Below, one piece after another: positions 8,563-16,821 of a stretch of DNA of 52,877 bases. A model generated the notes under the pieces. The model was not told the origin of the DNA. It did no database searches and worked only from the letters and a program-made list of their open reading frames with translations. Source of the stretch: Palleronia marisminoris (GTDB lineage: Bacteria > Pseudomonadota > Alphaproteobacteria > Rhodobacterales > Rhodobacteraceae). A program made the translations under genes and the position numbers. Numbering within the stretch: position 1 is the first letter of the stretch; the number at the start of each line of letters is the position of its first letter. The stretch is taken from the NCBI RefSeq assembly GCF_900172315.1, contig NZ_FWFV01000015.1, positions 1-52,877 on the forward strand, in the 5' to 3' direction.

Positions 8563-8793
8563 ATGGACGAAGACGATCTGAGCCGACGGGCGATCCTGGA
8601 AAGGCTTTGCCGGGAACGAGAGCTTCCTGTGGGCGCGCGGACCGATTGCGCAACCAGCGGTCGCGAAACATCTCGGGCTTCTGAAGGCCGCAGCACGAAT
8701 TACAGCGCCAGGTGCCAGGCTTTGGCGCAGTTGCGTGACTGGACGGATGAAATGACCGGCTTCTGGGGGGTGACGACCTCGGAGATCCTCTGA
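8563..8793 (+). pseudogene. ArsR-family regulator, frameshifted
   Basis: The start reads MDEDDLSRRAILERLCRERE, the usual ArsR helix 1-2 region. The recognition helix continues in a different frame (PIAQPAVAKHLGLLKAAARI, about 8645-8700). The C-terminal helix then returns to the first frame as LAQLRDWTDEMTGFWG. Two frame changes inside a domain of about 100 residues, and the absence of the usual middle wing, mark a decayed gene. It starts 7 bases after the flavoprotein stop. ArsR genes of this type are normally followed by an SRPBCC-domain gene, and a remnant of one does follow. Confidence 0.65.
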
Positions 8794-8837
8794 AACGGAC
8801 GGACGCATGACTGGAATTGACGCCGTGGAAAATGGAC

Positions 8838-8985
8838 GCTCACCCCAACCGCGAAGGGCACCCGTCTGCGCATGGAGCGCGCGGGGTTCAAGGCGGACCA
8901 GAAACAGGCCTATGGTGGCGCGAAAGCGGGGTTGGGCGATGTTCTTCGACAAGCTGGAAAAGGTGCTGGACCTGCGACCCCGAGC
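8838..8985 (+). pseudogene. SRPBCC (AHSA1-type) domain remnant
   Basis: The 3' end of an activator-of-Hsp90-homologue-like gene. One frame gives LTPTAKGTRLRMERAGFKAD followed by QKQAYGGAKAG. After a single frameshift near 8930, a second frame gives GWAMFFDKLEKVLDL. This is the conserved last strand and C-terminal helix of these proteins. The N-terminal two thirds are missing. It lies directly after the broken arsR, so a former arsR-SRPBCC operon has collapsed here. Confidence 0.6.
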
Positions 8986-9028
8986 CATCGCGGAACGCGC
9001 AGGACCTGCTCACAAGAGGGTGCCGACA

Positions 9029-9442
9029 ATGACCGATGACGAAAAACCGAAGCTTCTGTCGAGCGGCAATCCCCAGATCCCGAAAGGTGACGGTGACGGA
9101 CCGGTTCAGGCATACATCGCAGCAATGCCCGGCTGGAAAAGTGATGTCGGTCGCCGGATCGACGCGTTGGTCGAGCGCGCGTTTCCGGAGGTCAGGAAGG
9201 CGGTCAAGTGGAACACCCCCTTGTATGGCAAGGACGATGGGTGGTTCTTTTCGATGTATTGCTACAAGCGATACGTCCAGCTGACCTTCATGCGCGGAAC
9301 GTCGCTATCGCCCGTCCCGCCCAAGAGCTCCAAGATCGAGGGCACCCGCTATCTCGACATCCATCAAGAGGATGAACTGGATGAAGCCTTGATCGAGGAT
9401 TGGGTGAAACAGGCCTGCCGGCTGCCGGGTGTGTCCCTGTAG
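9029..9442 (+). CDS. DUF1801 (YdhG-like) domain protein
   Basis: A 137-residue protein with the DUF1801 signature: VQAYIAAMPGWKSDVGRRID, FPEVRKAVKWNTPLYG and WFFSMYCYKRYVQLTFMRG, ending in YLDIHQEDELDE. The biochemical role of the family is not established. The in-frame reading extends upstream to 8807 but there it translates the SRPBCC remnant; ATG 9029 gives the normal family length. DUF1801 genes often sit beside SRPBCC genes, which fits the decayed neighbours. It converges with the HxlR regulator across about 50 bases. Confidence 0.8.
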   Translation: MTDDEKPKLLSSGNPQIPKGDGDGPVQAYIAAMPGWKSDVGRRIDALVERAFPEVRKAVKWNTPLYGKDDGWFFSMYCYKRYVQLTFMRGTSLSPVPPKSSKIEGTRYLDIHQEDELDEALIEDWVKQACRLPGVSL

Positions 9443-9492
9443 CGGTCGCGCCGTGAGAAACATCCGCATGATCGATGCCCGACCGACCAGTG

Positions 9493-10173
9493 CTAGCGCC
9501 CGCTTCGAGCCAATGGGTGCGGCCTTGGCAGGTTGAAAAGGGCGGTGAAGGTTCGACGCAGTTCCGGGTCTCCGATGACACGCACGCTGACTGCGTCGGG
9601 CTCCGCTTCCCCATAGAAGACGGCCGCGAGGGGCGGCGCCGACGGGGCCTCGAAGTGCAGATCGGGAGCTTCCGTCTCGCCGCGCTCCACCGGCATCGCG
9701 CCGTTCGCGAGCCGAGCGGTGAACTGCGCCGTGCCGATGGAGAAGACGACCGCGATCTCCATATCCCGCGCCGCCTCGGCATCCATCATCGTTCGCAGCG
9801 ACAGCATGAACGAGGCGGGCGACAATGGCAGCGTGGGGTCGTGCAATGGCGAGGCGGCGGCCCAGCGGCCGAGTTCCCGGATGATCGGCTCGGCTTCGTG
9901 GCCCCACTCGGTCAGGCCATAGAGCTGCGCCGGCGTGGGTTCGGGCGCGGTCGTCCGGATGATCACTCCGCTGGCCTCGAGGCCGGATAGACGTTCGGTC
10001 AGCACCTTGGCGCTGATCCCCGGAAGGTTCGCGCGAATGTCGCTGAAGCGCTTTGGCCCGAACATCAGTTCCCGCACGATCAGCAGCGACCAGCGCTCGC
10101 CCAGAAGCTCCAGGCCGAAGGCGGTTCCGCATGCATCCTGGTACCAACGTCCGTGGGGGCCTGCCTCAGGCAT
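9493..10173 (-). CDS. HxlR-type winged-helix regulator with extra C-terminal domain
   Basis: A regulator of about 226 residues. The N-terminal half is an HxlR DNA-binding domain (CGTAFGLELLGERWSLLIVR, ELMFGPKRFSDIRANLPGIS, KVLTERLSGLEASGVI). The C-terminal 100 residues resemble the SCP2-like extension of some HxlR proteins. Two starts are possible, ATG 10194 and ATG 10173. A promoter at 10203-10231 predicts transcription starting near 10196, so the upstream ATG would be almost leaderless and I prefer 10173. Both start codons lie inside a repeated element (see 10171-10204). It is divergent from the VOC-GST-hydrolase operon, which it probably controls. Confidence 0.82.
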   Translation of the reverse strand: MPEAGPHGRWYQDACGTAFGLELLGERWSLLIVRELMFGPKRFSDIRANLPGISAKVLTERLSGLEASGVIIRTTAPEPTPAQLYGLTEWGHEAEPIIRELGRWAAASPLHDPTLPLSPASFMLSLRTMMDAEAARDMEIAVVFSIGTAQFTARLANGAMPVERGETEAPDLHFEAPSAPPLAAVFYGEAEPDAVSVRVIGDPELRRTFTALFNLPRPHPLARSGR

Positions 10174-10204
10174 AGTTACTTTTAGTGACTTCATAGTTGC
10201 TTTT
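10171..10204. promoter_or_regulatory. Tandem 13-base repeats over the HxlR start region
   Basis: CATAGTTACTTTT (10171-10183) and CATAGTTGCTTTT (10192-10204) are direct repeats exactly 21 bases apart, about two helical turns. The first also forms an imperfect inverted repeat, GTTACT-TTT-AGTGAC (10175-10189). The distal copy overlaps the predicted -10 box, and the proximal one covers the start codon. This looks like an autoregulatory operator. Confidence 0.5.
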
Positions 10205-10231
10205 TATAACGGTCCTCTCGTAGCTTGTCCA
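10203..10231 (-). promoter_or_regulatory. Sigma-70-like promoter for the HxlR gene
   Basis: On the minus strand TGGACA (10231-10226) and TATAAA (10208-10203) are separated by 17 bases. This is one of the best promoter matches in the window. It overlaps the distal copy of the repeat at 10192-10204. Confidence 0.5.
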
Positions 10232-10261
10232 TATCGACGGCGCGACTCGGAAGGCAACGCG

Positions 10262-10696
10262 ATGTCACAGATGATCTTCATCAACCTGCCGGTGGCTGAC
10301 CTCGACCGGTCGAGGGCGTTCTACGAGGCGGTCGGCTTCGTCGGGGATGCCAGGTTCACCAATCAATTCGCCGCCTGCATGGTCCTGTCGGACGAGATCC
10401 GGGTGATGCTGCTGACCCATGGCTTCTGGTCGGCCTTCACCGACCGCCGCAGGCTCGATCCCGCGGCCGAGGCGCAGGTTCTGCTCTGTATCAGCCGCGC
10501 GGACATGGCGTCGGTGGACGCCATGATCAAAGCCGCGGCGGCTGCGGGCGGCACGGCCGATCCTTGCCCGCCGCAGGACAACGGCTTCATGTATGGGCGC
10601 AGCTTTGGCGATCCCGACGGCCACATCTGGGAGCCCATGTGGATGAGCGCCGATGCGGCCGAGATGGGACCGGCGGAGATGGCCGATGCCGATTGA
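10262..10696 (+). CDS. VOC-superfamily (glyoxalase/dioxygenase fold) protein
   Basis: A 144-residue VOC protein, with INLPVADLDRSRAFYEAVGF at the start and SFGDPDGHIWEPMWM at the end, the paired beta-alpha-beta-beta-beta modules of the fold. It belongs to the small 'VOC family' class, usually without an assigned reaction. It is the first gene of an operon divergent from hxlR. A purine-rich GGAAGGC precedes ATG 10262, and upstream in-frame codons run into the regulator region. The last 11 bases overlap the GST start, so the two are translated together. A role in handling reactive electrophiles is likely but not shown. Confidence 0.82.
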   Translation: MSQMIFINLPVADLDRSRAFYEAVGFVGDARFTNQFAACMVLSDEIRVMLLTHGFWSAFTDRRRLDPAAEAQVLLCISRADMASVDAMIKAAAAAGGTADPCPPQDNGFMYGRSFGDPDGHIWEPMWMSADAAEMGPAEMADAD

Positions 10697-11405
10697 CCCG
10701 AACGCACCGATCACGATCACCGCCTACGACTGGGTGCCGGACTTCGCCAAGGGGCAGGTCCGCGACCTGCGCGTCCGCTGGGCGCTGGAAGAGGTCGGAA
10801 GGGACTACGCTGTTCGCCTCCTTCCCCAGGGCCGGCAGAAGGACGCCGCGCATCGCACGCTCCAGCCATTCGGCCAGGTACCGACCTACGAGGAGGGCGA
10901 CCTGACGCTCTTCGAAAGCGGCGCCATCGTCTGGTACATCGCAGAGCGGTTCCCCGGCCTCATGCCCGAGGATGCGGCGGGGCGGGCGAGGTCGCTCGAA
11001 TGGCTCTTCGCCGCGCTGAACACCGTGGAGCCACCGATCACGGACCGGGCCACGGCGACACTCTTCGAGGCGGGGGAGCCGTGGTCGGCGCCCCGCCTGC
11101 CGGGGATCGACGCGCGGATCACCGAGCGGTTGCAGGAAGCGTCCGACAGGCTCGGCAGCGCCGCCTGGTTTGCCGGCAGCTTCAGCCCGGGCGACCTGAT
11201 GATGGTCAGCGTCCTGCGGATCATCGAGGGCGAGGGTCTCGTCGAGGCCTTCCCCAACCTGGTCGATTACATCGCCCGGGGCACCGAACGCCCAGCCTTT
11301 CAGCGGGCGCTGACCGCGCAGATGGCCGGGTTCACCGGCAATCCGCCGCCCGGCTTCGAGACGCGGATGGCGGAACGGCAAGCACGGCAGAGAGAGATGA
11401 CATGA
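10686..11405 (+). CDS. Glutathione S-transferase family protein
   Basis: A 239-residue GST. The thioredoxin-like N domain contains RWALEEVGRDYAVRLL, the cis-proline loop FGQVPTYEEGD and the gamma-glutamyl binding pair ESGAIVWYIAERF. The helical C domain has the SPGDLMMVSVLR motif with its conserved Asp. It overlaps the VOC gene by 11 bases and probably conjugates or reduces an electrophile together with it. A paralogue of the same subfamily lies at 36683-37327; the two share, for example, RWALEE near the start and WxFAALNTVEPPI in the middle. Confidence 0.86.
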   Translation: MPIDPNAPITITAYDWVPDFAKGQVRDLRVRWALEEVGRDYAVRLLPQGRQKDAAHRTLQPFGQVPTYEEGDLTLFESGAIVWYIAERFPGLMPEDAAGRARSLEWLFAALNTVEPPITDRATATLFEAGEPWSAPRLPGIDARITERLQEASDRLGSAAWFAGSFSPGDLMMVSVLRIIEGEGLVEAFPNLVDYIARGTERPAFQRALTAQMAGFTGNPPPGFETRMAERQARQREMT

Positions 11406-11567
11406 GCTACGGGGCCGGACTCCTGGGCTCCATTCCGAACAAGGCTTGTGCCGAATGGGCACGCGCGGCCTCGCCTATCACGAAGGACTACCTCTTTCGG
11501 GACCATCGGCAGGGCAGGCGGCTTGCCAGACGTAACACCGCTCAAGCGCTCCGGAAAGGAGATTGAC

Positions 11568-12452
11568 ATGCCTGGCCGTCCCACCCTGGAACCCCGCAAG
11601 ATCCTGCTGGCCGCCATCGCGCTCTGCGGCGTCTTGGCGCTTCCCACATCAGCGCAGGAGACTGGCGCTCGCGCCATGTCCGGCGATCTCGACATCTATT
11701 ACGAAGTCCACGGTGACCTCGGCTCGGGCGACGTGCCCTTTCTGGTCCTGCATGGCGGCATGGGCTCGATCCATGGCGACTTCGGCGATCTGCTTCCGAT
11801 ACTGGCGAAACAACGCCCGGTGATCGGTGTCGAGCAACAGGGACATGGACGTACCGGCGGGCGCGCGACCCCGGTTTCGCTGGAGGCGATGCGCGCCGAC
11901 ACGCTCGCGGTGCTCGATGCGCTCGAGGTCGAACGCGTGCATGTCGTGGGCTTCTCCATGGGCGGTATGCTGGCACTCGACCTCGGCGTCGCCGCGCCGG
12001 ACCGGCTCGAAACGCTCACTGCGATCTCGGTCAGCCAGAACGTCGATGGCATGCACCCCGCCATCGCCGAGATGAACCGCAACCCCGGGAGCCCGCCGTC
12101 GCCCGAGGTCCTGGAACTGATGCCGACCGAAGAGGATTTCGGAAAGATACAGGCGGGCTTCGCCGCGAACCCGGACGGCCCGGAACAGTTCCAGCGCACG
12201 TTTGCGCAGTTGCAGGCCTTCATGGTCAGCGATTGGGGATGGACCGACGAAGAACTCGCGTCGATCGAAGTCCCGTCCCTGATCGTGCTGGGTGACGCCG
12301 ACTTCACGACGGTGGACCACGCCGCGCACATGTCGAAGCTGATCGGGGCGCAACTTGCCGTCCTGCCGGATACCACGCATCTGTCGATCATGCGACGCGC
12401 CCGATGGTTGGCGCCCCTGATCGAGAACCGGATCGCGACGGCAGGCGACTGA
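11568..12452 (+). CDS. Exported alpha/beta hydrolase
   Basis: A 294-residue alpha/beta-hydrolase with an N-terminal signal peptide (ILLAAIALCGVLALPTSAQE). The fold is recognisable from the oxyanion strand FLVLHGGMGS, the nucleophile elbow GFSMGGM (Ser), the acid region LIVLGDADFTT (Asp) and the catalytic His of DTTHLSIM. The start at 11568 has AAAGGAG 6-12 bases upstream. Between the GST stop and this start are 162 bases with no recognised gene. It is in the same direction as VOC-GST and could belong to that operon. The substrate is unknown. Confidence 0.83.
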   Translation: MPGRPTLEPRKILLAAIALCGVLALPTSAQETGARAMSGDLDIYYEVHGDLGSGDVPFLVLHGGMGSIHGDFGDLLPILAKQRPVIGVEQQGHGRTGGRATPVSLEAMRADTLAVLDALEVERVHVVGFSMGGMLALDLGVAAPDRLETLTAISVSQNVDGMHPAIAEMNRNPGSPPSPEVLELMPTEEDFGKIQAGFAANPDGPEQFQRTFAQLQAFMVSDWGWTDEELASIEVPSLIVLGDADFTTVDHAAHMSKLIGAQLAVLPDTTHLSIMRRARWLAPLIENRIATAGD

Positions 12453-12459
12453 CCGGAGG

Positions 12460-12480
12460 CCGCGTCGTCGAAAGACGCGG
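12460..12480 (+). terminator. Hairpin after the hydrolase gene
   Basis: CCGCGTC (12460-12466) pairs with GACGCGG (12474-12480) around a 7-base loop, directly after the hydrolase stop. There is no T-run, so intrinsic termination would be weak. Confidence 0.4.
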
Positions 12481-12586
12481 CGGCGGACCTTCCCTCGCCC
12501 GGCCGAGATGCGAGCTGCCTATCCCTGTCTTTCTTGAAGGCCGAGCAGTTCTGTGACAGACGTTGGTCAAGCGAGAACAGAGACAG

Positions 12587-13609
12587 ATGGCACGATCGAC
12601 TATCCATGATGTGGCGCGCGTCGCCGGGGTCAGCCTTTCGACCGTCGATCGCGTTCTGAACGGCCGGCACTCCGTCCGCCGCGCAACGAGAGAGCGGGTC
12701 GAGGATGCGATGCGCTCGCTCGACTATGTTCGGAACGCCGCGGCGGCCAACCTGTCCCGAGGCCGCAGCTTTCGGTTCCTGTTCCTGCTTCCGAGCGGCG
12801 CCAACAGCTTCATGCGCTTGCTCGAGAAGGAAGTCGTCGCGTATTCCGGCATGCTCGCCGCCGAAGGCGTCGAGGTCGTGGTGCGGATCGTCCCCCCGTT
12901 CGACGAAGGCGCCCTGCGCCAGGAGCTGATGGTCATCCAGCCGGACCAGTTCGACGGCGTCGCGTTCGTCGCAGTCGATTCACCGGGGGTGCGCGAGGCG
13001 GTGCGCCTGTTGCGGGAGAGGAAGCTGCCGGTGGTGACGCTGGTCTCGGATCTCCCCTCGGATCTGCGCGCGCATTTCATCGGGATCAACAATATCTGGG
13101 CCGGACGAACGGCGGCGGGGCTGCTGGGCCGGTTCTGTGGCGGTGCATCCGGACGGATCGCCGTCGTGGCGGGTTCGATGGTCGTGCAGGATCATGCCGA
13201 GCGATACCTCGGCTTTCAGCAGGTCCTCGGTGCAGATTTCCCGAGCCTGAAGGCCTTGCCGCCGATCGAGGCGCTCGACGATGCCAGCACGGCCGAGCGG
13301 CTCTTGACCCAGCTTCTGTCGACTGCGCCCGACATCGTGGGAGTCTACAGCATCGGTGCCGGCAACCGCGGGGTTGTCGCCGCGCTGGAACGCCTCGATA
13401 CCTTGCCGCCGATCGTCGTGCACGAACTGACCGAGCATTCCCGGGGCTGGCTGCTTTCCGGCAAGATCGACGCCGTCATCCGTCAGGATCCGGCGCGCGA
13501 GGCGCGCTCGGCCGTTCGAACGCTCGTCGCTCTTTCGAACGGCAAGCCGTTTCACAAGGACGAGAACTGCGTCGGGATCGAGATCTTTCTGCGCGACAAC
13601 CTTCCATAG
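12587..13609 (+). CDS. LacI-family regulator of the xylan/xylose locus
   Basis: A LacI-type regulator of 340 residues. The helix-turn-helix is STIHDVARVAGVSLSTVDRV, with the hinge AAAANLSRGRS. The effector domain is of the sugar-binding type-4 kind (GVAFVAVDSPGVREAVRLL ... GVYSIGAGNRGVVAAL). I choose ATG 12587; a TTG eight codons upstream is possible. It precedes the ABC/GH43 operon by 132 bases in the same direction and probably represses it, with an inverted repeat at 13665-13681 as a candidate site. The ligand is probably xylose or a short xylo-oligosaccharide. Confidence 0.87.
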   Translation: MARSTIHDVARVAGVSLSTVDRVLNGRHSVRRATRERVEDAMRSLDYVRNAAAANLSRGRSFRFLFLLPSGANSFMRLLEKEVVAYSGMLAAEGVEVVVRIVPPFDEGALRQELMVIQPDQFDGVAFVAVDSPGVREAVRLLRERKLPVVTLVSDLPSDLRAHFIGINNIWAGRTAAGLLGRFCGGASGRIAVVAGSMVVQDHAERYLGFQQVLGADFPSLKALPPIEALDDASTAERLLTQLLSTAPDIVGVYSIGAGNRGVVAALERLDTLPPIVVHELTEHSRGWLLSGKIDAVIRQDPAREARSAVRTLVALSNGKPFHKDENCVGIEIFLRDNLP

Positions 13610-13664
13610 ACGCCGGGTTGCGCGCGGTGTTTTCTGGTCGCAAGCAACGAAGTCCGGAACCCCC

Positions 13665-13681
13665 TTTCATCTGCAATGAAA
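13665..13681. promoter_or_regulatory. Candidate operator upstream of the xylan ABC operon
   Basis: TTTCAT (13665-13670) and ATGAAA (13676-13681) form an inverted repeat with a 5-base spacer, 61 bases before the binding-protein start. The position and size fit a LacI-family operator, and a LacI gene lies just upstream. No second copy was found. Confidence 0.35.
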
Positions 13682-13741
13682 TGAGGTACGTTAGTCAAGG
13701 ATCGGGCACCTAGTGAATCGCCCGTCATGGGAGGAGAAATC

Positions 13742-15001
13742 ATGAAGCTTTATGCAACCACCGCGCTTGCCCTGGCCCTTGGTACCGGGGCCGCTCAGGC
13801 CCAGCAGACGGAGGTCAACATCCTCCGCGTGCAGCCGGGCGACGATGAGCAGGTCTTCTATTCGGAAGTCGAGCGGGCCTACGAGGCCGAGCATCCCGAC
13901 GTGGACGTCGTCTTCGAGTACATCGCGAACGAAGCCTACAAGTCGAAGCTTCCCACCCTGTTGCAGTCGGACGCCCGGCCCGACCTGTTCTACTCCTGGG
14001 GGGGCGAGACGCTTCGCGAACAGGCCGAAGCCGGGTTCCTGCGCCCCATCGGCGATGTCGTGTCCGAGGATGTCCTGTCGGGCTTCCCGCAAGCGGCGCT
14101 CGAGGCCTACACGGTGGATGGATCGCTCTACGGTCTGCCGCTCTACGCGACCGAGGTGATCTTCTGGGTCAACACCGAACTGACCGAACAGGCTGGCGTG
14201 GATCACGAATCCATCGAGACGTGGGACGACTTCCTGCAGGCCGTGCAGACGCTGAAGGACGCTGGCGTCACGCCGATCATCGCCGGCGGGCAGGACAAGT
14301 GGCCGCTGCATTTCTACTGGAGCTACCTCGCCCTGCGCGAAGGCGGGCCCGACGTCGTGACCTCTGCCATGGAAGGCGGCGAGATGAGCTTCGAAAGCGA
14401 AGCCTTCGTTGCCGCGGGCGAGGATCTGGTCGAGCTGGCCGAGATGGACCCGTTTCAACCTGGCGTCATGGGCACGACCTACGAGACCGCTTCGGGCATG
14501 TTCGCCGATGGCGAAGGCGCTTTCCACCTGATGGGCGACTGGGATTACTTGCCGATGCGCGGCCGTGCCACGGACGGAGAGGGGCTGTCGGACGAGCAAC
14601 TCGCCATCATGGCGTTCCCGACCATCTCGGACCCGGTGACCGAGGGCGGCGCGAACGCGACGCTCGGCGGCATCAACGGATGGGCGGTCACGGCAGACGC
14701 TTCCGAGGCTGCGGTGGACTTCCTGACCTTCATGCTGAACCGCGAGAACCAGGAGACGATCGCCGAGCGGGGGATCTTCATTCCCATCGTCAAGGGCGCG
14801 GACCAGGCGCTGCAGAACGCCTTCTTCCAGCGTGTGGCCACGGACATCTCGGAATCCGACTACCACCAGATCTTCCTCGACCAGTTCCTGGGGGCATCCG
14901 TGGGTGCGACCGTGAACGACGTCTCGGCGGACCTGGTTGCCGGCGCGACGACGCCGGAGGAAGCCGCGGCCCGCGTGCAAGAGGCCTGGGACTTCCGCTG
15001 A
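13742..15001 (+). CDS. ABC sugar-binding protein (family 1)
   Basis: A 419-residue extracellular solute-binding protein with a signal peptide (MKLYATTALALALGTGAAQA). The mature part has the family-1 pattern YEAEHPDVDVVFEY and DLFYSWGGETLREQAEAGFL, and later GLPLYATEVIFWVNTELTE, as in receptors for maltose- or xylobiose-like oligosaccharides. GGAGGAG precedes ATG 13742. It is the first gene of a receptor-permease-permease-GH43-ATPase operon, so xylo-oligosaccharides are the most likely ligand. A GC hairpin follows the stop. Confidence 0.9.
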   Translation: MKLYATTALALALGTGAAQAQQTEVNILRVQPGDDEQVFYSEVERAYEAEHPDVDVVFEYIANEAYKSKLPTLLQSDARPDLFYSWGGETLREQAEAGFLRPIGDVVSEDVLSGFPQAALEAYTVDGSLYGLPLYATEVIFWVNTELTEQAGVDHESIETWDDFLQAVQTLKDAGVTPIIAGGQDKWPLHFYWSYLALREGGPDVVTSAMEGGEMSFESEAFVAAGEDLVELAEMDPFQPGVMGTTYETASGMFADGEGAFHLMGDWDYLPMRGRATDGEGLSDEQLAIMAFPTISDPVTEGGANATLGGINGWAVTADASEAAVDFLTFMLNRENQETIAERGIFIPIVKGADQALQNAFFQRVATDISESDYHQIFLDQFLGASVGATVNDVSADLVAGATTPEEAAARVQEAWDFR

Positions 15002-15010
15002 TCTGAACCC

Positions 15011-15034
15011 GGCGCGCCCCGTCAGGGGCGCGCC
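15011..15034 (+). terminator. Intercistronic GC hairpin after the sugar-binding protein gene
   Basis: A perfect 10-base stem, GGCGCGCCCC (15011-15020) with GGGGCGCGCC (15025-15034), and a GTCA loop. It sits between the receptor gene and the first permease gene, 24 bases before the latter. There is no T-run. It is probably a stabilising or attenuating element that lets the receptor be made in excess. Confidence 0.65.
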
Positions 15035-15058
15035 ACGACCCCGGGAGGGCCCGACCAA

Positions 15059-15991
15059 ATGTCCGATACCCCCGTGCCGCCGGATCGCCGGCCGGCATTC
15101 TCAGACCGTATGCGTCGCGCCGCGAGCAACGGCCGGCTGACCGCCGGGCTGATCCTGCTGCCGCCCGCGCTGATCCTCTTCACGCTCTTCGTGATCCTGC
15201 CGCTGGGCGAGTCGGGGATGTACGCCTTCTACGACTGGAACGGCTACGGCACGCCCGAGGATTTCGTGGGGCTGCGGAACTTCGAGCAGATGTTCGGCCA
15301 CTCGGTCTTTTCGGTCGCCGTGGGCAACACGGTGAAGATCGTCGTCGTCTCGCTGCTGGTGCAGATGCCGCTGGCGCTGCTTTTGGCGCTGCTGATCTTT
15401 CGTCAGACCCCGACGAACGCGGTCTTCCGGCTGATCTTCTTCGTCCCCTACATCATGGCCGAAGTCGCCGCCGGCCTGATCTGGAGCTTCGTCTTCGACG
15501 GCAATTACGGCGTGACGGCGTCCATTGCCACGTCCCTCGGGGTGGAACGCTTCTTCATTCTCGCCGACCGCGAACTGGCCTTCTACGCGGTGATGACCGT
15601 GATCGTCTGGAAGTATTTCGGCTTCCACATGATGATCTACATCGCGGCGCTTCAGGGCGTGCCCGAGGACCACATCGAGGCCGCCAAGATCGAGGGCGCA
15701 AGCCGCACCCAGATCGTTCGCTACGTCCAGGTGCCGCATATCAAGCCGGCCATCGCGGTCAGCGCCTTCTTCGCCATCATCGGCGCGCTTCAGGTCTTCG
15801 ACGTTATCATCCCGCTGACCAATGGCGGACCGAGCAACCAGACGCAGACCATCGTCACCTATCTCTACGAGTTCGGGCTGACCCGCCTGCGCATCGGTTT
15901 CGGCAGCGCCGTGGGCGTGGTGCTCTTCATCGTCGCGGTCCTCGTGGCGGTGTTCTACCAGCGCATCTTCATGAAGAAAGGCACGGCATGA
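15059..15991 (+). CDS. ABC sugar permease (MalF/UgpA type)
   Basis: A 310-residue inner-membrane permease with six predicted spans, the first at about residues 30-50. The cytoplasmic EAA loop is EAAKIEGASRTQIVRYVQVP, the contact site for the ATPase. GGGAGG precedes the start. It overlaps the next permease gene by four bases (ATGA), so the two form a coupled heterodimeric channel. Confidence 0.92.
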   Translation: MSDTPVPPDRRPAFSDRMRRAASNGRLTAGLILLPPALILFTLFVILPLGESGMYAFYDWNGYGTPEDFVGLRNFEQMFGHSVFSVAVGNTVKIVVVSLLVQMPLALLLALLIFRQTPTNAVFRLIFFVPYIMAEVAAGLIWSFVFDGNYGVTASIATSLGVERFFILADRELAFYAVMTVIVWKYFGFHMMIYIAALQGVPEDHIEAAKIEGASRTQIVRYVQVPHIKPAIAVSAFFAIIGALQVFDVIIPLTNGGPSNQTQTIVTYLYEFGLTRLRIGFGSAVGVVLFIVAVLVAVFYQRIFMKKGTA

Positions 15992-16818
15992 TCCGTCCAA
16001 ACGTCTGGCGCAACGTCGCGCGGCTGGCGCTTCTTCTGGTGGTGGCGAGCTTCGTTCTCGCGCCGCTCTGGGCCACGGTGATGGGCGGCTTCAAGACGAA
16101 TGCCGAGATCCGCACCTCGGCCTTCGGAATGCCCGACGCGTGGAACTTCGAATTCTACGGCGCCATCGTCACTGACCCGACCTTCTGGCGGTACCTCGGC
16201 AATTCGATGCTGATTTCGTCGGCCGCAGTGGTGCTGACGCTGATCGTGGGATCGGCCGCGGCCTACGTCTTCGCGCAGATCCGTTTCTTCGGGTCGGATT
16301 TCCTGTTCTCGTACCTGCTCTTGGGACTGATGTTCCCCTTCGCCACCGCGATCCTGCCGCTGTTCATCAAGATCCGCGACATGGGGCTGCTCGACACCTA
16401 CTGGGCGGTGATCCTGCCGCAGACGGCGTTCGGACTGAGCCTTGCGATCCTCCTGTTCCGCACATTCTTCGCGCAGCTCCCGAAGGAGCTGTTCGAGGCC
16501 GCCTATATCGACGGCTGCGGCTACGTCCGGTTCTTCATCATGTTCACGCTGCCGCTTTCGACCCCGATCCTGGCGACCGTCGGCGTCTTCGTCTTCGTGC
16601 AAAGCTGGAACAACTTCCTGCTGCCCCTTGTGGTGCTGAACTCGCGCGAGGTGTTCACCTGGCCGCTGGGGATGATGCAGTACCGGGGCGAATACGTGAC
16701 CCAGTGGAACCAGACGCTCGCATTCGTGACGCTGTCGCTGGTCCCGGCCGTCATCTTCTTCCTTGCCGCCCAGAAATACATCGTCGCCGGCCTGACTGGC
16801 GGCGCCGTGAAAGGCTGA
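15988..16818 (+). CDS. ABC sugar permease (MalG/UgpE type)
   Basis: A 276-residue permease, partner of the preceding one. It has six membrane spans, and its EAA loop reads FEAAYIDGCGYVRFFIMFTL. It ends three bases before the GH43 start, a tight operon. Together with the upstream permease and the downstream MalK-type ATPase it completes a CUT1-class importer. Confidence 0.92.
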   Translation: MIRPNVWRNVARLALLLVVASFVLAPLWATVMGGFKTNAEIRTSAFGMPDAWNFEFYGAIVTDPTFWRYLGNSMLISSAAVVLTLIVGSAAAYVFAQIRFFGSDFLFSYLLLGLMFPFATAILPLFIKIRDMGLLDTYWAVILPQTAFGLSLAILLFRTFFAQLPKELFEAAYIDGCGYVRFFIMFTLPLSTPILATVGVFVFVQSWNNFLLPLVVLNSREVFTWPLGMMQYRGEYVTQWNQTLAFVTLSLVPAVIFFLAAQKYIVAGLTGGAVKG

Positions 16819-16821
16819 TCC

